Source: an uncultured Oscillospiraceae bacterium
GTDB taxonomy: Bacteria > Bacillota > Clostridia > Oscillospirales > Oscillospiraceae
Assembly: GCA_900762005.1 (NCBI GenBank)
Contig: CAAFEV010000117.1
Span: 1 to 8,855 of the forward strand
DNA length: 8,855 nt
Direction: 5' to 3'
Shown piece after piece: positions 6,262 through 8,855 of the stretch. The notes below the pieces were generated by a model. The model worked only from the letters and a program-made list of their open reading frames with translations. It searched no databases and was not told the origin of the DNA. The first letter of the stretch is position 1. The number at the start of each line of letters is the position of its first letter. Made by a program: the position numbers and the translations under genes.

Positions 6262-8540
6262 AGCTGATTGCGGATAATCTTTCCGCTGATGGTCTTGGGA
6301 AGCTGCGTTCGGAATTCCACGATGCGCGGATACTTGTACGGTGCGGTGTGGCTCTTGACGTAGGCTTGGATATCCTTTTTCAGCTCCTCAGTCGGCTCGG
6401 TGCCCTTGGTGAGCACGATGCTCGCCTTGACAACCTGCCCGCGCACCGGGTCGGGTGCCGGAGACACGCCACACTCCAGAACGTAGGGCAGCTCCATAAT
6501 GACATTTTCAATTTCAAACGGCCCGATGCGGTAGCCGGAGGATTTTATCACGTCGTCGGCTCTGCCGATGTACCAGAAGAAGCCCTCCTCGTCGCGCCAT
6601 GCCAGATCGCCCGTGTGGTAATAGCCATCGTGCCAGCACTCCTTGGTGCGCTCCGGGTCGCGGTAGTATTCGTGGAACAGACCGCAGGGAATGCCGTCCT
6701 TCGTGTTGATGCAGATTTCACCCGTCTCGCCCGTTGCAACGGCATTGCCGTCCGTGCCGAGCAGCTCCACGTGATAAAGCGGCACGGGCATACCCATCGA
6801 GCCGAGCTTGTGCTTCATGCCGACGGTGTTGCCGATTATCAGGGTGGACTCGGACTGCCCGAAGCCCTCCATCACGCGCAGACCCGTCGCCTTTTCAAAC
6901 TGACGGAACACCTCGGGGTTGAGTGCCTCGCCCGCAATCGTCGCGTGCTGTACGCTGGAGAAATCGTACTTTGCAATGTCCTCTTTAATCATCATGCGGT
7001 AGATGGTCGGAGGCGCGCAGAAGGTGGTAATCTGATATTTCGCGAAAATCGGCAGGATATCCGCCGCGTCAAAGCGGTCAAAGTCATAGACAAAAATCGC
7101 GCCCTCGCACAGCCACTGCCCGTAGAGCTTGCCCCACATCGCCTTTGCCCAGCCGGTGTCGGAGATGGTCAGGTGCAGCCCCTCGGGATTGACGCGGTGC
7201 CAGTATTTCGCGGTGATGAAGTGTCCCAAGGGATAATGATAGGTATGCGTGGCAATCTTCGGATAGCCCGTCGTGCCGGAGGTGAAGAACATCAGCATAC
7301 GGTCCTCGCCGCAGGCGGTGTCCTCGGTGCGCTCAAAGTGGCTGGAGTACATCCCGTATTCGGCATCGAAATTGTGCCAGCCGTCCCGTGATTCTCCGAC
7401 CAAAACCTTTGTTTTGACCTCCGGGCAACTGCCGAGTGCCTGCTCGACCTGCGCGGGCACGCTGTCGCACTCGGTGCAGACAATCGCGCTCACGCCCGCC
7501 GCCTGAAAGCGGTACTCGTAGTCGTGCGGCTTGAGCTGGCTCGTTGCGGGAATGGCAATCGCACCGAGCTTGTTGAGTGCCATCATGCAGAACCAGAACT
7601 GGTAATGCCGCTTGAGCACCAGCATCACGCGGTCGCCCTTTTGAATGCCGAGAGAGCGGAAGTAATTCGCTGTGCGGTTGGACGCCTGCTTCAGCTCGCG
7701 GAAGGTGAACCGCCGCTCGGTATGGTCGGCAGACAGGTGCAGCATTGCCAGCTTATTCGGCTGCTTGGCGGCAATTTCATCCAGAATGTCAAAGGCGAAG
7801 TTGAATTTTTCGATGTTGTGGAAGGAGAGCTTTTCCAGGCCGCCGTTTTCGTTCTCCACCACGCTGATGTAGTTTTGGTAGATGCGCTCGGCGGTGTCGC
7901 GCTTGGCTCTGCCGTCGTCGAGATACGCCTGTGCGGGTGCCTGCCTGCTCTCACCGGACGGGTTGAGGACAATCGCGTAAAATGCGCAGTCCTCGCCGCC
8001 GACGGCAACCATGCCGTGTGGCGTGGCGGAGTCGTAATAGATGGAGTCGCCTGCACTCAGCACCTCAATGTGGTTGCCGATTTGCACCCTGAGCTTGCCG
8101 CGAATGACCAAATCGCACTCCTGTCCCTCGTGACTCGTCAACTCGATTTCGCTGCTCTCGCGCTCGGCTGAGTAGGCAGACAGGACGTAAAGCGGCTCGG
8201 CAATGCGGTTACGGTAGGACGCCGCCATGTTGTAATAGGTCAGCCCGTGCGCCTGCTCAATGCGCTGTCCCTCGCCGCCGCGGGTTAATACATAGGACGA
8301 AAGCGTTGGGCTGGAGCCCTGAATCAGGTCGGTCACGTCCACACGCAGCGCAGAGGCGCAGCGGTAGAGGAAGGCGAAGCTCAAATCGGACAAGCCCGCC
8401 TCACAGGCGGCATATTCCTCGGTTGTAACGCCGGTTTGCTTCGCCATTTCGGCGACGGTGTAGCCCATGATTTCGCGCAGGTCGCGGATACGCTTTGCCA
8501 TCTCGCGGATGGTCAGCTTCAGTCCGGTGGTCGATTCCAT
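6258..8540 (-). CDS. Fusion protein: XRE helix-turn-helix, cupin and AMP-forming acyl-CoA synthetase
   Basis: This 760-residue protein has three parts. Residues 10-74 look like an XRE-type DNA-binding domain (MGYTVAEMAKQTGV is the helix-turn-helix core). Residues 115-192 form a small-molecule-binding cupin (SHEGQECDLVIRGKLRV, then GDSIYYDSATPHG). Residues about 235-760 are a complete adenylate-forming enzyme. Its core motifs are TSGTTGYPK (420-428), SDTGWAKAMWG (460-470), EGFGQSES (558-565), HTGD (642-645), IKSSGYRIGPFEIE (665-678) and PKTISGK with catalytic K754. The pattern is closest to medium-chain acyl-CoA synthetases, which activate short, medium or branched acids to acyl-CoA, AMP and PPi. 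The start at 8540 has AGGAGG six bases upstream; an ATG at 8630 lies inside the T-box element. As first gene of the operon it may both sense substrate and supply acyl-CoA to the oxidoreductase. Confidence 0.9.
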   Translation of the reverse strand: MESTTGLKLTIREMAKRIRDLREIMGYTVAEMAKQTGVTTEEYAACEAGLSDLSFAFLYRCASALRVDVTDLIQGSSPTLSSYVLTRGGEGQRIEQAHGLTYYNMAASYRNRIAEPLYVLSAYSAERESSEIELTSHEGQECDLVIRGKLRVQIGNHIEVLSAGDSIYYDSATPHGMVAVGGEDCAFYAIVLNPSGESRQAPAQAYLDDGRAKRDTAERIYQNYISVVENENGGLEKLSFHNIEKFNFAFDILDEIAAKQPNKLAMLHLSADHTERRFTFRELKQASNRTANYFRSLGIQKGDRVMLVLKRHYQFWFCMMALNKLGAIAIPATSQLKPHDYEYRFQAAGVSAIVCTECDSVPAQVEQALGSCPEVKTKVLVGESRDGWHNFDAEYGMYSSHFERTEDTACGEDRMLMFFTSGTTGYPKIATHTYHYPLGHFITAKYWHRVNPEGLHLTISDTGWAKAMWGKLYGQWLCEGAIFVYDFDRFDAADILPIFAKYQITTFCAPPTIYRMMIKEDIAKYDFSSVQHATIAGEALNPEVFRQFEKATGLRVMEGFGQSESTLIIGNTVGMKHKLGSMGMPVPLYHVELLGTDGNAVATGETGEICINTKDGIPCGLFHEYYRDPERTKECWHDGYYHTGDLAWRDEEGFFWYIGRADDVIKSSGYRIGPFEIENVIMELPYVLECGVSPAPDPVRGQVVKASIVLTKGTEPTEELKKDIQAYVKSHTAPYKYPRIVEFRTQLPKTISGKIIRNQL

Positions 8541-8546
8541 AATGTT

Positions 8547-8552
8547 CCTCCT
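8547..8552 (-). promoter_or_regulatory. Ribosome binding site fixing the start of the fusion gene
   Basis: AGGAGG lies six bases before the ATG at 8540. It sits after the T-box terminator, so translation starts only on read-through transcripts. It rules out the upstream in-frame ATG at 8630, which would have put leader RNA into the protein. Confidence 0.9.
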
Positions 8553-8563
8553 GTTTTTGCGGG

Positions 8564-8607
8564 AAAATAAACGCACCCGTCTCAAAGAAGTTTCTTTGAG
8601 ACGGGTG
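8564..8607 (-). terminator. T-box leader terminator
   Basis: On the minus strand a nearly perfect 14- to 15-base-pair hairpin (CACCCGTCTCAAAG / CTTTGAGACGGGTG, bases 8574-8607) is followed by CGTTTATTTT. It is exclusive with an antiterminator in which TTTGAG of the T-box (8630-8635) pairs with CTCAAA (8595-8600) in the terminator's left arm. Further GCG/CGT and GTG/CAC pairs follow the TGGTACC bulge. Confidence 0.9.
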
Positions 8608-8827
8608 ATAAAATACACTCGCGGTACCACTCAAATTGCGCTCGCGCGCCACTCATGCTCTGACAAGCATTATGCCTTCACGCAGCAATCACGGGAAAGG
8701 TCTACTCACGCGGTACGTTTTCTTCTTTCCGACTCGGGAGCTACAGCAAGGGGGGATTTCTGCCGGACTTTCACCAAACGCCGGCTCTCTGAGAGAAAAG
8801 GTTCCCGTCACACTCTCCGTCACAGTC
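8574..8827 (-). promoter_or_regulatory. T-box riboswitch (tRNA-sensing leader) of the seven-gene operon
   Basis: The T-box sequence AATTTGAGTGGTACCGCG (8620-8637) matches the family consensus, with GAG in place of the common GGG. The change is matched by CTC in the partner strand, so the antiterminator still forms. Stem I is recognisable: basal pairs GACT/AGTC, CGG/CCG and GAG/CTC with a GTGA bulge, an AGAGAG segment, and a distal GCCGG/CCGGC stem closing a loop that contains GGTGAAAG (8762-8785). ATGCT/AGCAT is a likely Stem III. Uncharged tRNA binding would stabilise the antiterminator and switch the operon on during amino-acid starvation. The specifier lies in or near AGAAATCCCCCCTTG (8746-8760). 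ATC (Ile) would suit the operon, but strict alignment does not single it out and TCC or CCC remain possible. The promoter is not seen, so the 5' end is approximate. Confidence 0.9.
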
Positions 8828-8855
8828 TTTTGTGCTTTAATTTCTTGAATTGTAC

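Noticed and set aside
6348..7391. Long plus-strand open frame (347 codons)
   Set aside because: It lies wholly antisense to the acyl-CoA synthetase, whose motifs are unmistakable, and its translation shows no recognisable domain. It is a GC-rich codon-bias shadow.
8541..8630. Longer N-terminus for the fusion protein starting at 8630
   Set aside because: It would translate the T-box and terminator. The ATG at 8540 has a strong AGGAGG and the helix-turn-helix begins soon after it.
1..8855. CRISPR arrays, tRNA or rRNA genes, transposases or phage genes
   Set aside because: No regularly spaced repeats, cloverleaf-like genes or mobile-element proteins were seen on either strand.

Overview
The window reads as part of a Gram-positive anaerobe of the Clostridia, possibly Oscillospiraceae-like. 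The evidence is a fairly GC-rich sequence, strong AGGAGG-type ribosome binding sites, a T-box leader, a lysine riboswitch and ferredoxin-dependent 2-oxoacid metabolism. The taxon is an inference. All eight credible genes lie on the minus strand; long plus-strand open frames are antisense shadows.

Right end (about 8855 to 8541): a T-box leader, whose promoter probably lies beyond the window. It has a Stem I with the GGTGAAAG distal loop, a conserved T-box, an intrinsic terminator and a matching antiterminator. It precedes a tight seven-gene operon running leftward: a 760-residue fusion of an XRE-type helix-turn-helix, a cupin and an AMP-forming acyl-CoA synthetase (8540-6258); a P-loop ATPase (6261-5596); a 2x[4Fe-4S] ferredoxin subunit (5580-5374); the alpha, beta and gamma subunits of a 2-oxoacid:ferredoxin oxidoreductase of VOR/KOR type (5363-3014); and the branched-chain aminotransferase IlvE (2982-1906). 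Three junctions are ATGA stop/start overlaps and the other gaps are 10 to 31 bases.

Left part: 33 bases after ilvE is a perfect-consensus promoter (TTGACA, 17, TATAAT). It is followed by a lysine riboswitch with a recognisable core, P5 hairpin, L2-L3 kissing loop and terminator, then a 150-base spacer and lysA (1428-163). A strong plus-strand terminator at 34-69 ends a convergent gene outside the window.

Working model: the T-box switches the operon on when a tRNA is uncharged, which points to amino-acid synthesis rather than breakdown. The synthetase would activate branched short-chain acids, the oxidoreductase would carboxylate the acyl-CoA reductively to a branched 2-oxoacid, and IlvE would transaminate it to Val, Leu or Ile. 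This route is known physiologically in rumen and other anaerobes. A T-box-controlled cassette carrying a fused regulator-enzyme and an ATPase of unknown role is the most interesting content here. The substrate and the T-box specifier codon remain unproven.
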